DNA of 64,000 nucleotides, from positions 1-64,000 of the forward strand of contig JAZKJV010010609.1 of assembly GCA_037367405.1 (NCBI GenBank). The letters run 5' to 3'. Positions 33,418-45,584 of the stretch are shown here, one piece after another; position 1 is the stretch's first letter, and each line of letters opens with the position of its first letter. The notes under the pieces are model-generated. The model ran no database searches and was not told where the DNA came from. It worked only from the letters and a program-made list of their open reading frames with translations. A program made the position numbers and the translations under genes. This DNA comes from Ottelia alismoides. Lineage: Eukaryota; Streptophyta; Magnoliopsida; Alismatales; Hydrocharitaceae.

Positions 33418-33945
33418 GATGATCGTCAAATTTGCCTCTTTAATAATCAAAGAAGTATATGAGGCAAATTTGGTTCAGCAAAAACCGCAATCCTTTGAAT
33501 GTTGTGGAATATTTTTACTTGGCAAGTCTACCAAGGTCGAACACAGGGACATGAGCTACACTGTCTATTTATTGAATTTCGATTAATTAAGATCATGTGT
33601 TAATCATTTATCAAATATAGGTCTCCATGAAGATGCTCGAGGTAAAATGCAGATCACAATGCAATAAGGGGATGCATGCAATTTTTAGTTCATTTTTATG
33701 CAATTATAAGATGATGCATGAGCAATAAGGCAACATGAATGCTTGCAAAATAAAAGATTACAAAAATGCCCTAAAGGGATCACTAAATTGAGCCACATAA
33801 TATGAACTGAAATTAGAGTCATTTTGAGCACAATAATAAGGACACTAATCAATTCAGGATAAGGACAAGTAGAGCAAGTTCATCATCTAACATAAAAAAA
33901 TCACTTCATTTAAAATGGTGGCAGATGAGAAAATTAAACATGCCA

Positions 33946-33990
<45 letters not shown>

Positions 33991-36412
33991 GAAACAAGGA
34001 TCACAACGACACTAAAATCATGCAATTTGGACCTACGATGCTCAAGTTAGTAAGCAAACAATGCAGGGGCATAATTGTAAAAAATGTAAGAAATAAAAGA
34101 TAAATATTATAAATGGGTCGCTGGAGGGACCTAAATGTAATTTCCAAAAACTGCCTAGGCCTCATTATAATTTCTCCATATGCATAGGGGCCTTTTTATA
34201 AATTTCAGAAGTTACAAGGGTCTCCCAGTAAAATAGCCAGGAACACACGTGAGGCACGTGCATAGGGACCAAAGTGTAAAAGCAAAAATTCCGAGGACTT
34301 TCATGTAAATAACCCAAGCACTCATGTGTGATGCACGTGAGGGGCCTAGGCTCGGGAGGCGTCTCTGGCTCGGGACACATGGCTGATATTAGAGGTTCAT
34401 CTCGAGGTTCGGAGAAGAGGCTCGAGGCACCACGTGTCTTCATCTGGCCCGTCCGATCCAAATGATCGGACGACACCTGTGTCTTCTTCTTCCGCCGCTA
34501 GCTGCCGGACTAGGCTGTTCTCCGGTGGCCTATACAGAGCTCCACCGTGCTCCAGATCGTCGCATGAAGGTCGGGGAAGAACGCTGGTAGGATGGCGGAG
34601 ATTTTAGAGCCAAGGCGATGGAGCGGGAGTGACTGGAAGCTGCTGGCGGTGAACCCTCACCGGAGGAGAAGCTACAGAAGATGCCTCCAACGTTTCTCCG
34701 ACCAATGACGGGTCTTGGGCCTACAAACGTTAGGTGCAAGGAGCCGAGGCGTGCAAGTGTGCAAGGTGAGTGAAGCACTATCTCGTGCGGAGGGAGATGG
34801 AAGACCTGGTCTTTGACTCCGGCGGGCCATAGGGAAGTTGGAGCGGGGTGGTCGGGGCTATGGAGAAAGGAGGAGAGTGAGCGGAGTAGTGGGCGAAGGT
34901 GCTGGTGGTAGGGCAGAGGTCGTGAGGTGGTCAGGTGAGGGTGGCGGCAGTGAGGGAGTCGGGAAAATTAAGGGAAATTAAGAAGAAACAAATAAATGAT
35001 TACCTGGCCGAAGCTAGGCGATCAGTGGAGGAAGTGGCCTGTGGTTGACTCCATTGGAGCTTGGGGTCGTCACCCACCGTGCCCGGCCGTTGCACAGAGC
35101 GAAGCAGTGCATAATGGCAGTCGCGACGTGGTTGTAGTTCACGGATCTCACCGGAGGCATACGGCCATCGTCGCCTCAAGATTACCACCCTCCGTTGACA
35201 CCGGAGGGTGTAAGAAGCTAGGCCATAGCCAGTGGAGTGGTGGATAAAGGTGTCGAGAGGCGGAGCTTCGGTTAAATAGGCGGAGGAGGGTAGCGGTTAC
35301 GAGTGAGGAGCGGAGGGTTTAAACAGAGATAGTGAAGGCTGGGAGTGATGGAGGCATTAAGTGGGGGCTGTGCAAAGATGACAGAGGTATGGGGTATGCG
35401 GGGCAGCCGTTAGGGAGCAGAGCAGGTTGGTGGTGGCGGAGATAAAATGGAACGGGGACGAGGTGTTGATGAAGTGTAACGGATGGAGTTGGAGGTACGA
35501 GACAAAGTTCTAGCCGTTGGATCAAGATATCCAACTGCCAGGATGATGGCGCAGGCAGAGGGCTACGATCAGATTCGAGGATCTGGTCGAACGACTGAAG
35601 CTTAGGTGCTAACGAGCGGCTATGATGGGGAGATGGGGGAGATCCATTGGTGGGAGAAAAAGAGGCGACGTTGGTGAATGAGAGGAGTAGGATGAGTCGC
35701 GATCGAGCGGCTATGGGAAAGGGGCGACATGGCACGCGGAGAGCCGTAGGATAGGAGGTGAATCGGGCGGTTGTGGTTAAGGTGCTAGGGGGCGGCTCTG
35801 ATCTGATCAGAGCTGTGATCAGACGATGCGGGCGAAGCAGAGATGGGCAGCCAAGATGGAGGCATTTAGGGGAAATCCCACGACCAGGAGGGAGCCGCGT
35901 GGCGAAAGGAGGAGAGGCCACGTGGCGGCTCCAGAGAGCGCCACGTGGCTGCTCCAGAAAATTCAAAAATATAAAATCAAAGAAAAATAAAAAAGAATTA
36001 GTTAGAGGAAAAATTAGGAAAAAGTCAAAACATGAAAGTTGTTCGTGTCAATGAGATCTACAAGTTTTATGTTGGACGAAAAGACAAAAGAGGTCATTTA
36101 TAAAAAAAGTATTTTTGGGGGTATTTTTAAGTGGTTAAAAACACATGTTTTTGGTTTTGAGTTGTTTTCTGTATTTTTTAGTTCTTTTAAGGGTTAGAAA
36201 ATTATAGACAATTGATTCACCTAATTTTTAGGGGTTTTTGATGAGAAAATAATTACATGGTAAATAATAGTAATTAAATGTAATTAATTATGGGTTAATT
36301 ATACATAATATAATACAATATAAAAACTAGGAATTATTGGTGAATTTTATTGGTTTGATTAAGCCAGGGGTTTAATTAGCGACTTTTAGCATCATGAATA
36401 CGAGATTCATCA
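33418..36412 (-). repeat. LTR L3 of N2 (3' LTR)
   Basis: 2995 bp. It carries a 40-bp AT microsatellite absent from L4. A TATA-like CTATTTAACC lies on the minus strand near 35271-35280. A 215-codon frame at 35319-35966 lies in the G+C-rich part and is shorter in L4; I treat it as chance. Paired CCACGTGGC boxes near 35917 and 35940. Confidence 0.88.
33948..33987. repeat. AT dinucleotide microsatellite, 40 bp
   Basis: Uninterrupted alternating A/T in L3. L4 has only ATATA at the equivalent place near 39473. Confidence 0.95.
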
Positions 36413-36430
36413 TACCCCTATACTTAAACC
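36413..36430 (-). promoter_or_regulatory. Polypurine tract of N2
   Basis: Minus-strand GGTTTAAGTATAGGGGTA immediately before the LTR terminus TGATGAATC. Confidence 0.82.
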
Positions 36431-38114
36431 ATGCTCGTCCTCGAGCATCTAAAGAATAAAGGAGTCAGATTAATTCCTAACAGCACGAGTGAAGATTTCA
36501 AGGCTCAACCTTTTGACAACCCTTAATTTTAGTGATCCTAAAATTCTGGGCTTATCCAATCTCTAGTATAAGGAATCCAACTTTTCTAATTATCAGACTC
36601 TCTTTTTGTATATATAATATAAGGATATGAAATTAAGTGTACTGCATTTCATGAGAGTCGAGCCGAGGCATCACGCGAAGTTCTAATCCCAAAGACTCTC
36701 CTCTGCACCTCATCCTCAATATTAGGGAATAAGTCTATTCTTGCTTCAGTCAAGGGCAAAGGATTGTGTCTATTTTTCTCTCCCTCACATTGGAACAAGG
36801 GGCCTCTCAAGTGCCTTTTTACTCAATGCAAGTATATTTTTAGATTGTTTATCAATGTGTTCATCAAGAGAATTTGGAGTCGTCTGCACCTGTTTTTCTG
36901 GGAGTACACCGAGGAGTGTCTATTTTGAGTATCTAAGATACCTTCGATACCCAGACTTGTATCGCTTACGATGCATAGCCCATTTTCGGTGTCAGCCCGA
37001 CTCCTTGGTCCTAATCAGCGCTTGGTCCAAGTGGACACTTTGAAAATGTTTGGGAGCGCTTGCCATTGGTGGAAGTTCATTTGTAATTTGACTTTGGGTG
37101 ATAGAGCTTTTCTTTGACATTTCTTTTTCTTTTCTTTGTTGGCTATCTCCACTGATTTTACCAAAGGTTGGCGCACACTGATCAACAGTTTTCATTAAGT
37201 TTCATCACAGCCTTGCACATAGGTAGATATCAAAGAGATAACATGTGAATCTTGTTCACATACTGGATAGGGTTTTGTTGATACTCAGATTTTCTGAAGC
37301 CTTCATTAACTTTATCCCATCCTCAAATATCATTAGATCAGTTATAAACTTAAATCTCTAGTCCTAGTTGCTCAAGTGATATCCCAACTCATCTCATCAA
37401 TCATGCAGTTGTGAAAGTGATTGTGCTAATCATATTCTTTTGAAGGTAGAGATGAAGAGTGCAGTATAGCGCTCAAATCATCCAAACTAGGGAAGTGTGG
37501 ATTATTAAGTTCAAAACCCTAATGACTTAGGCATGCTAACTCAGACTCTCAAGATCACAGAAATCCAGTGTCCTCAAAATCCTTAAGCCTTGAGTGGATG
37601 TGAGTGTGTCATGAATACATCAATTTCATAGTTAGTGATTTTTTGTGTAATTTTTGTTTTTGCAGATTTTTATGGATTTTAATTTTCCATTTTTTAATTC
37701 TTTGGAGAGTCAATGACTAGCCCAGGCTCAAATGAATAAAAGTATCTTCTCTCAGCCAGTATGAATGTAAGTACGGGACGTTAGACAGACCCGTGTTACT
37801 TGAGGACGGAGCCATATACAGTGTCCTGTAAACCACCCACTCTGCTAAGGGAGACCGAAGTTCCCTCACTGAAAGTGTCTACTAAGCCTAGTAATCAAAG
37901 TTCGATTCAAAGAAGAGTTTTTAATTTTTCAAAATTTTATGGAGTTTTTTTTGAAAAAGGGTTATTTACACAAATTAATCCCTCAATTTTTAAGAAAACA
38001 TTTTTATAGGGTTTTAGAAAAAGTCAGTTCACAGGAAATACTAAAACCAAGCCCGAAAAAGAATTTTCAAAAAGTTTTTAGAAATACGAGCTATGGCTAA
38101 AGTAAATAATAAAC

Positions 38115-38325
38115 GGTATACCCCCTATACTTAATTTTTGCTATGTTCTCATAGCACAAGTGATATGAATCCATGGCTCGGTTTATTATAGAGTGACATA
38201 ACAGAAATGAGGAGGAGGGTCCCCCTATACTTAAGGTAAAACATTGACCTAAGTACAAGAAGTCAATGTGAGGGATGGATGAATAGGTGGGTCCCCCCTA
38301 TACTTAGGCTATAAATAGCCCAAGT
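38115..38325 (-). repeat. PPT-core motifs and hairpins of N2
   Basis: Three CCCCCTATACTTA motifs on the plus strand (near 38120, 38222 and 38295), each giving TAAGTATAGGGGG on the element's sense strand. The second and third have near-complementary partners downstream (ACCTAAGTA; TAGCCCAAGTA). Confidence 0.78.
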
Positions 38326-38340
38326 AAAGTATCTGCGTGC

Positions 38341-38355
38341 GGGGGGGGGGGGGGG
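38341..38355 (+). repeat. Poly(G) tract, 15 bp
   Basis: Uninterrupted run of 15 G. Confidence 0.95.
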
Positions 38356-38449
38356 TCTGTGTTTGGAGGATTAATTAAGATACAAAAGGGTGAGGGGGAG
38401 GATTGTATTTTTACAAATTTCTAGGAGGCAGATGGGGAGGATGTGAAAT

Positions 38450-38476
38450 ACACACACACACAGAGAGAGAGAGAGA
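38450..38476 (+). repeat. AC/AG compound microsatellite
   Basis: Alternating AC followed by AG in N2; not seen at the other family-N internal regions. Confidence 0.9.
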
Positions 38477-38539
38477 TTGTAAAATATACAGAGAGGAGTG
38501 AGGGGGGGGGGTGAGTTGTATATGTGCAAGTGTGTGTGC

Positions 38540-38556
38540 GGGGGGGGGGGGGGGGG
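38540..38556 (+). repeat. Poly(G) tract, 17 bp
   Basis: Followed by TAGATCATCTAG, as at 27198 and 45. A shorter run of 10 G lies at 38502-38511. Confidence 0.95.
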
Positions 38557-38927
38557 TAGATCATCTAGTGATCTACTCTTCTTTTACAGAATGCAAGCCC
38601 TCTAATGAGGACTGTTAAAATCATGCATTTGCAACATTTTTTTTACAACATGTAGATGCAGGCATATTGATAAAAGATCCTAAAATTTCTCCATCAATTC
38701 TTTTGCAACCTCTTCAACGGGAGCTCCCAACTCCACGCCTCCATGGAGATCAAGCATCCTCGATCTTCATGGGCCCTGCTACAAAAGAGAAATGTTAGAA
38801 AAATAGATAGGAATTAAATCAACAGAATTGGTGCAAAAATAATGCATGAAAGGAAGACCTGTGAACCTTGAAGAAATTCAACATAAAAATAAATCAAAAT
38901 TAATTAAATAAATAAAGGTGAGTCGTG

Positions 38928-38945
38928 TCCCCGCCAACGACGTCA
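38928..38945 (-). promoter_or_regulatory. Primer-binding site of N2 (tRNA-Asp type)
   Basis: Minus-strand TGACGTCGTTGGCGGGGA differs at three positions from TGGCGCCGTTGCCGGGGA. It lies 2 bp from the LTR end. Confidence 0.78.
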
Positions 38946-38947
38946 TT

Positions 38948-41912
38948 TGATGATTGTCAAATTTGCCTCTTTAGTAATCATAGAATGTCGTAGTATAGGA
39001 GGCAAATTTGGTTCAGCAAAAACCACAATCCTTTGAATGTTGTGGAATATTTTTACTTGGCAAGACTACCAAGGTCAAACACAGGGACACGAGCTACACT
39101 GTCTATTTATTGAATTTCGATCAATTAAGGTCATGTGTGAATCATTTCTTAATTACAAGTCTACATGCAGATGCTCAAGGTAAAATGCAGATCACAATGC
39201 AATAAGGTGATGTACACAATTTTTAGTTGATTTTTATGCAATTATGAGATGATGCATGAGCAATAAGGCAACATGAATGCTTACAAAATAAATATTACAA
39301 AAATGCCCTTAAAGGATCACTAAATTGAGCAACAGAATATGAATTGAAATTAGAGTCATTTTAAGCACAATAATAAGGACACTCATCAATTTAGGACAAG
39401 GACAAGTAGAGCAAGTTCATCATCTAACATAAAAAAATCACTTCATGACAGATGAGAAAATTAAACATGCCATGATATAGATGAAGAAACAAGGATCAAA
39501 ACGACACTAAAATCATTCAATTTGGACCTACGATGCTCAAGTTATGAAGAAAATAATGTAGCGGCATAATTGTAATAAAAATGCAAGAAATAAAAGACAA
39601 ATATTATAAATGGGCCCCTGGAGGGACCAAAATGTAATTTCCAAAAACTGCCTAGGCCTCATTGCAATTTCTTCATACACGTAGGGACCTTTTTATAAAT
39701 TTCAGAAGTTGTAAGGGTCTCCTTGTAAAATACCCAGACACACGTGAAGCACGTACTTGGGGACCAAAGTGTAAATAGCAAAACTTCTAGGGTCTTTCAT
39801 GCAAATTACCCAAGCCCACACGTGGGGTGCACATGAGGGGCCTAGGCTCGGGAGGCATCTTTAGCTCGGGACGCGTGGCGGATATTGGAGGTTCGTCTCG
39901 AGGTTGGAAAAGAGGCTCAGGGCGCCACGTGTCTTCATCTGGCCCGTCCGATCCGAATGATCGGACGACACCTGTGTCTTCTTCTTCCGCCGCTGGCTGC
40001 TGGACTAGGCTGTGCTCCGGCGGCCTATACAGAGCTCCACCATGCTCCAGATCATCGCCTGAAGGTCGGGGAAGAATGCTTGTAGGCTGGCGGAGATCCT
40101 GGAGCCAAGGCGATGGCGCGAGATTGACTGGAAGCTGCTGGCGGTGAACCCTTGTTGGAGGAGAAGCTGCAGAAGATGCCTCAGGCGTTTCTCCGACCAA
40201 TGACGGGTCTTGGGCCTGCAAATGTTAGGTGAGAGTAGCCGAGGCATGCGAGTGTGCAAGGTGAGTGAAGCGAGGTCTCATGCAGAGGGAGATTGAAGAC
40301 CTGGTCTTCGACTCCGGCATGTCGGAGGGAAGTTGGAGCGGGGTGGTAGGGGCTATGGAGAAAGGAAGAGAGTGAGCGGAGTAGTGGGCGAAGGTGCTGG
40401 TGGTAGGACGGAGGTCGTGAGGTGGTCAGGTGAGGGTGGCGGTGAGTGAGGGAGTCGGGAAAATTAAGGGAAATTAAGAAGAAACAAATAAATGATTACC
40501 TGGCCGGAGCCAGGCGATCGGCGGAGGAAGGTGGCCTGTGGTCGAGCTCCATTAGAGCTCGGGGTCGTCGCCCACCGTACCAGACCGATGCACAGAGATC
40601 AGCGGCGCACAATGGCAGCTGCGACGTGGCCGGAGGCCACAGATCTCACCGGAGGCATAAGGTCATCGTTGCCTCGATATTACCACCCTCCGCTATCATC
40701 GGAGGGTGGAAGAAGCTAGGTCATAGCTCGTGGAGTGGTGGATAAAGGTGTCAAGGGGCGGAGCTTCGGTTAAATAAGCAGAGGAGGGTGGCGGTTACGA
40801 GTGAGGAGCGAAGGGTTTGAACAGAGATAGTGAAGGTTGGAAGTGATGGCGGCATTAAGTGGGGGTTGCGCGAAGATGACAGAGGCATGGGATATGCGGG
40901 GCATCCGTTAGGGAGCAGAGCGGGTTGGTGGTGGTGGAGCTAAAATGGAAAGGGGACGAGGTGTAGACGAGGTGTAACAGACAGAACTGGAGGTAGGAAA
41001 CAAAGTCCCAGCCGTTGGATCAAGAGATCCAACAGCCAGGATGATGGTGCGGGCGGAGGGCTACGATCAGATCCGAGGATCTGATCGAACGGCTGAAGCT
41101 TAGGTGCTAACGAGCAGCTATGATGGGGAGATGGGGAAGATCCAACGGTTCGAGAAAAAGAGGCGATGTGGGTGAATGAGAGGAGTAGGATAAAGCACGA
41201 TCGAACGGATATGGGAAAGGGGTGACGCGGCACGCGGAGAGCCGTAGGATAGGAGGTGAATCAAGCGACTATGGTTAAGGCGCTAGGGGGCGGCCTTGAT
41301 CTGATCATAGCTAAGATCAGACAATTGCGGGCGAAGCAGAGATGGGCGGCCAAGATGGAGGCATTTGGGGGAAATCCAACGACCAGGAGGGAGGCAGGTG
41401 GTGAAAGGAGGAGTGGCCACGTGGCGGCTCCAATGAGCACCACGTGGCTGCCCCAGAAAATTCAAAAATATAAAATCAAAGAAAAATAAAAAAGAATTAG
41501 TTAGAAGCAAAAACTAGGAAAAAGTCAAAACATGAAAGTTGTTCGTTTCAATGAGATATACAAGTTTCATGTTGGACGAAAAGCCAAAAGATGTCATTTA
41601 TACAAAAAGTATTTTTAGAGGTATTTTTAAGGAGCTAAAAACACCTGCTTTTTGGTTTTGAGTTGTTTTTGTATTATTTAGTTATTTTAAGGGTTAGAAA
41701 ATTATAGACAATTGATTCACCTAATTTTTAGGGATTTTTGATGAGAAAATAATTACAAGGTAAATAATAGTAATTAAATACAATTAATTATGGGTTAATT
41801 ATACACAATATAATACAATATAAAAAGGAGTAATTATTGGTGAATTTTAATGGTTTGATTAAGCTAGGGGTTTTATTAGCGACTTTTAGCATGATGAATA
41901 CGAGATTCATCA
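38948..41912 (-). repeat. LTR L4 of N2 (5' LTR)
   Basis: 2965 bp, TGATGATT...TTCATCA. Its right end is a perfect palindrome (TGATGAAT with ATTCATCA, 5-base loop, 41892-41912). A TATA-like TTATTTAACC lies on the minus strand near 40770. Confidence 0.88.
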
Positions 41913-41917
41913 TGTAT

Positions 41918-43950
41918 ACAAGTGATCGGCTAAATCTTCTAGCTGCATTGAAGAGGATGGCTTCATTTATTAAGGTCTAATGTGGTCCAAGGGTGTCTTT
42001 CGTCTGATTCTGTGCCTCGAGTGAAGGAGATATGCTCTATCTATACCAACTACTCATGTGATTCGATGAAGTGCTTAAGCAGCTGCCCATTAACTGGGGA
42101 AGTTTGTGTTCTAATTGCTGTCTCAGAAGTTGTGACATTACCATTATTGTATACTTCCCTAACGATGAAAGGTCCCATCCGTTTCGATTTCAGCTTGCCT
42201 TGAAAAATCTTCAACTTTGCATTAAATAACCATACTTTCTGTCCTGGGACGAAGTTCTTTCTAATGTGTTTGTCATGCCATTTCTTTACTTTGTCCTTAT
42301 AGATTGTGTTGATCTCATATATATGGTTTCTGATTTTCGAAATCTCATTTCCATATCTCTGTTCTTCTTTCCTTGGTGACAGTTGCAATTAATCTTTTTT
42401 GATTGCCCATTCTGATTTATGCACTAATCCCGCGGGTAAAAGGCATGGTTTTCCGAATACCATTCTAAACGAGGAGGTGCCCAATGGGGTCTTATAAATC
42501 GTCCTGTATGCCCATAGTACTTGGTCCACGAGTTGGGACCAGTTCTTCCTATCAGGGCGGACTAGCTTCCGTAAAATTTCTTTGACCTCCTGATTGACAC
42601 CTTTGCCATGCCAATAGATTATGGGTGGTAAGGGGCTAGCGACACGGGCTCAATGTCGTAGTCCTTGGTCAACTTCTTCACCTCTGATTGACAAAATGTC
42701 TACCCCCGCCAGATATTAGAATCTTGATGATCTTGAACCTCAAAATAATATGATCTTTCAGAAATTTACAGACGGTTCTATTGTTTGCGGCTCGAGTAGG
42801 GATAGCCTCCACCCACCTTGATAAATAGTCCACCGTAAGAAGAATATATTCAAATACATGGTTGTTAGGGAATGGGACCATAAAGTCAATGCCCATGCAT
42901 CGAATACATCACAAATGATCACTGATTGCATAAGCATGGCATCTTTCGGACCAATGGTCCTTCCCATTCTCTAATAGACTAGGCACGACCCAACAAAGTT
43001 GTAGGCATCCTTAAACAAGGTCGGCCAGTAAAATCCACAGTGTAGTATCTTCTCAGCGGTCCTCTTCCTGGATTGGTGTCCTCCTGTCTCCAAGGTGTGG
43101 CATGGAGCGAGGGCACTTTGGTATTCCTCCTAAGGATTCATCTCCTCCATAAACAATTTGGTCCTTCAAACAAAAGGAATAGATCCTCCCTTTTTTGATC
43201 TAGATACAAAACTTTGCTTGCATAGTGAATATCATACGTGATTCCATCTTTCCTTTGTCTTAGCACAACCCCTACTACAAAGTCTGAAATGTTGGTCATG
43301 ATCTCGAAGGCCTCAATGATCTTTGTCGGGGGATTGTAGGACGGGAGTCTCAGTGATCTTTTTCTTGAGTATCTCGAAGGCCTCAAGACACTTATGATTA
43401 ACAAAAAACTTGGTGTCTTTTCCCAAGAGCTCAGTTAGCGGTCATGAAATTTTTGAAAAATCCTTAATAAATCTCATCTAAAATCCGACATGTCCTAGAA
43501 AAGATCGCACTTGTTTCATGTTGATAGTGGCTCGAGTTTCTTGATCACATCCACCTTGGCAGGGTCAACTTCCATTCCCTTCTTGGAGATGACGTGCCCC
43601 AACATGATGCCCTCTTTTACCATGAAATGACTTTTCTCCCAAGAGAGCACCAAATTCACTTCCCTACACTTCTCGAGGACTCGGTCCAGGTGTGCTAGAC
43701 AATCATCGAGTGAATCACCATGGACCGAGACTTCATCCATAAATACTTCTAGGTAATCCCCAACCATTTTGGCAAAAATTACAACCATGCACCGTTGAAA
43801 ATGTTGAGGGCATTACAGAGCCCAAAAGACACGTGATTGAATGCGTACGTGCTGAAGGGACATGTAAATATTGCCTTTTTCTGGTCCTCTAGGGTGATGG
43901 CAACTTGGTTGTAACCCGAGTACCCGTCTAGGAAATAGAAGTATACAGGA
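41918..43950 (-). pseudogene. Gypsy pol fragment (RT to integrase) of the third chain unit
   Basis: Heavily decayed Athila-like pol, read leftwards. RT: YFLDGYSGYNQVAI and STYAFNHVSFGLCNA (43790-43950), then MVGDYLEVFMDE, where the catalytic pair is DE instead of DD, then GIMLGHVISKKGMEVDPAKVD. RNase H remnant: AFEIMTNISDFVVGVVLRQ (43250-43330). Integrase core: GIDFMVPFPNN (42860-42896) and LISGGGRHF, where the second catalytic Asp is Gly. Integrase C-terminus: KKWHDKHI, FVPGQKVWLFNAKLK, MGPFIVREV (42150-42310). The N-terminal RT, protease and gag are missing: the fragment ends in a foldback. Sequence wording differs clearly from Athila-1 and -2, so it is a third lineage. N2 separates it from its 3' noncoding region (31491-33417). 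Confidence 0.82.
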
Positions 43951-43951
43951 T

Positions 43952-44095
43952 CCCGATCACCTCCACTCCCCTTCTTCTCTAGTTCGTCGAAGATGGAGCC
44001 CAGGTCCTCCACTCCTCATCGGGCAGAGGAGTGGGGGTTCTGGGCTCCATTTCCAATAAACTAGAGAAGAAGGGGAGTAGAGGTGATCACGGTCA
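43952..44095. repeat. Foldback junction of LTR sequence
   Basis: About 70 bp of family-N LTR sequence at 43952-44024 appear again inverted at 44026-44095 (CTAGAGAAGAAGGGGAGT and its complement are the clearest part). The two arms differ by substitutions. The left arm joins pol; the right arm continues as L5. Confidence 0.8.
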
Positions 44096-45584
44096 TGGAG
44101 AAGGGGAAACGGTGAACGGGTCATGGGCGAAGATGTTGGTGGTATTGAGGAAGTTGTAGGATGGTCAGGAGATGGAAAGGTTCCATGTAGGCAGCGATAC
44201 AAATAAAATAAAAATAGAGAGAAAGAAGGGAAGAAGGATACCTGGTCAGAGCAAGTGGCTGGCAGAGCGGAGCTTGGGCTAAGCGCCTGAAGGCACTCTG
44301 ATCGTCGCTCGAGCTGGTCAGCTACACCAACGAGCTCCTTGGCATGCAATGGCAACCATATCTTGGTCGGAGGGGTGAAGGGTCCCACTACGGGCGAACG
44401 ATCATCATTGCCTCGATGATCCGCCCCTCCGTTGTCACTAGAGGTGCGGGGGAAGCTGGGCCACTGCCCTGGGATTAGTAGATGAAGTGGAATTGGCTCA
44501 AGGGAGGAGGAGTTATAGGTTGGTCACTGGCCGTTTCAAGTAGTGAGTTGCATAATTTGCAATGACTAGCAAGAGGGTTGTGATCAAGGCACGAAGGTAT
44601 TGATGGGCGAGCGAGGATCATAGGAGTAATGACTGCATGGGGAGGCCATTAGGGGACAGAGACGGTGAGAGCAGAAGGCGACGAAATAGGAAGGGGCGAG
44701 GTCAAAATGGTCAAGCGTGGAGGCACTAGAGGTGGAAGAAGAGGTCTGCACTGTTGAATCTTGTGATCCAACGATTAGGAGGTATGCGTGAGGGAGCGAT
44801 GCAATTCAGATATAGAGATCAAATCTAGCAGTAGAGATTGAAGCACTAGCATGTGGTTGGTATAGAACAGGGGGTTTCATCCAACAATGGAGGTGGATTG
44901 AGTGACGTGGAGGCAACTTGGTCATTGGATGGATGGAGATCTTGTAGACGAGAGGAGGATTGAAGGGTGCATATTAGATCAGATCATAGGATCTGATCAA
45001 GTGGTAGGGAGTGAAGTGAGAGCAAACATATGAGACGGAGGCAGGGAGAAGGGATCCAAGGGTGTATGGCGGAGGCAGGTGGCGTGAGGAGGTGCGACCA
45101 CGTGGGCGGACCAGAGGGCACAACGTGGCCCAACCAGATTAATTTAGAAATAAAAAATAATTACAAGGGGGTCAAATTAACAAAAAGTTAAATATGAAAG
45201 TTGTTGATCTCGATGAGATCTACAAGTTTCGTGTTGACCAAAAATCTAGAAGAGATCATTTATATAATGAAATATTTTTGGTAGCATTTTTAATGAATTA
45301 AAAACACTTTTTTTAATAGGTTTGATATTTTTTTGTATTTTTAATTTGTTTTTAAAGATCAAGACAAATGTCTACAATATTATATGTTTTTTGGGATTTT
45401 TTATAAGAGAGAAAATAAATAAAATGTTAGTGATAAATATACAATAATTAGGGTTAGTAATTAGGGTTAATTGCAGAGAGGAGGATTATTGATAAAGATA
45501 CATAATTAATGAAGATTTGCAATGAAGTTCTTATTCTTCAAGGATAAAAAGAGAGTATTATGATGATCAATCAGAGATTCATCA
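44026..45584 (-). repeat. LTR L5 of family N, partial
   Basis: Matches 29930-31490 of L2 and ends TTCATCA at 45584, without a polypurine tract beyond it. So it is the outer, 5' LTR of the third chain unit, with its primer-proximal half deleted. A short frame at 43957-44388 on the minus strand crosses the foldback and is not a gene. Confidence 0.8.

Larger units (their letters stand above)
36431..38947 (-). other. N2 internal region, noncoding
   Basis: About 2.5 kb with only short unconserved frames. 36431-38080 aligns with the equivalent parts at 24900-26740 and 31510-33170. 38115-38320 holds the hairpin motifs, 38341-38556 simple repeats, and 38580-38945 the primer-proximal part shared with 840-1199 and 28180-28545. 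Confidence 0.8.
33418..41912 (-). mobile_element. N2: complete non-autonomous LTR element, family N subfamily 2
   Basis: 8.5 kb: L3 (33418-36412), polypurine tract, 2.5 kb of internal sequence, primer site, L4 (38948-41912). L3 and L4 are clearly closer to each other than to L1, L2 or L5. The flanking pentamers are GGTAT (33413-33417) and TGTAT (41913-41917), 4 of 5 identical. The internal region has no recognisable gag or pol, so it needed help from an autonomous relative; shared ends, primer site and hairpins point to Athila elements. Confidence 0.85.

Noticed and set aside
35319..35966. 215-codon minus-strand frame in L3
   Set aside because: Lies in the G+C-rich part of an LTR; the sister LTR L4 keeps only a 97-codon piece, and the translation is Pro/Ser/Leu-rich without a domain.
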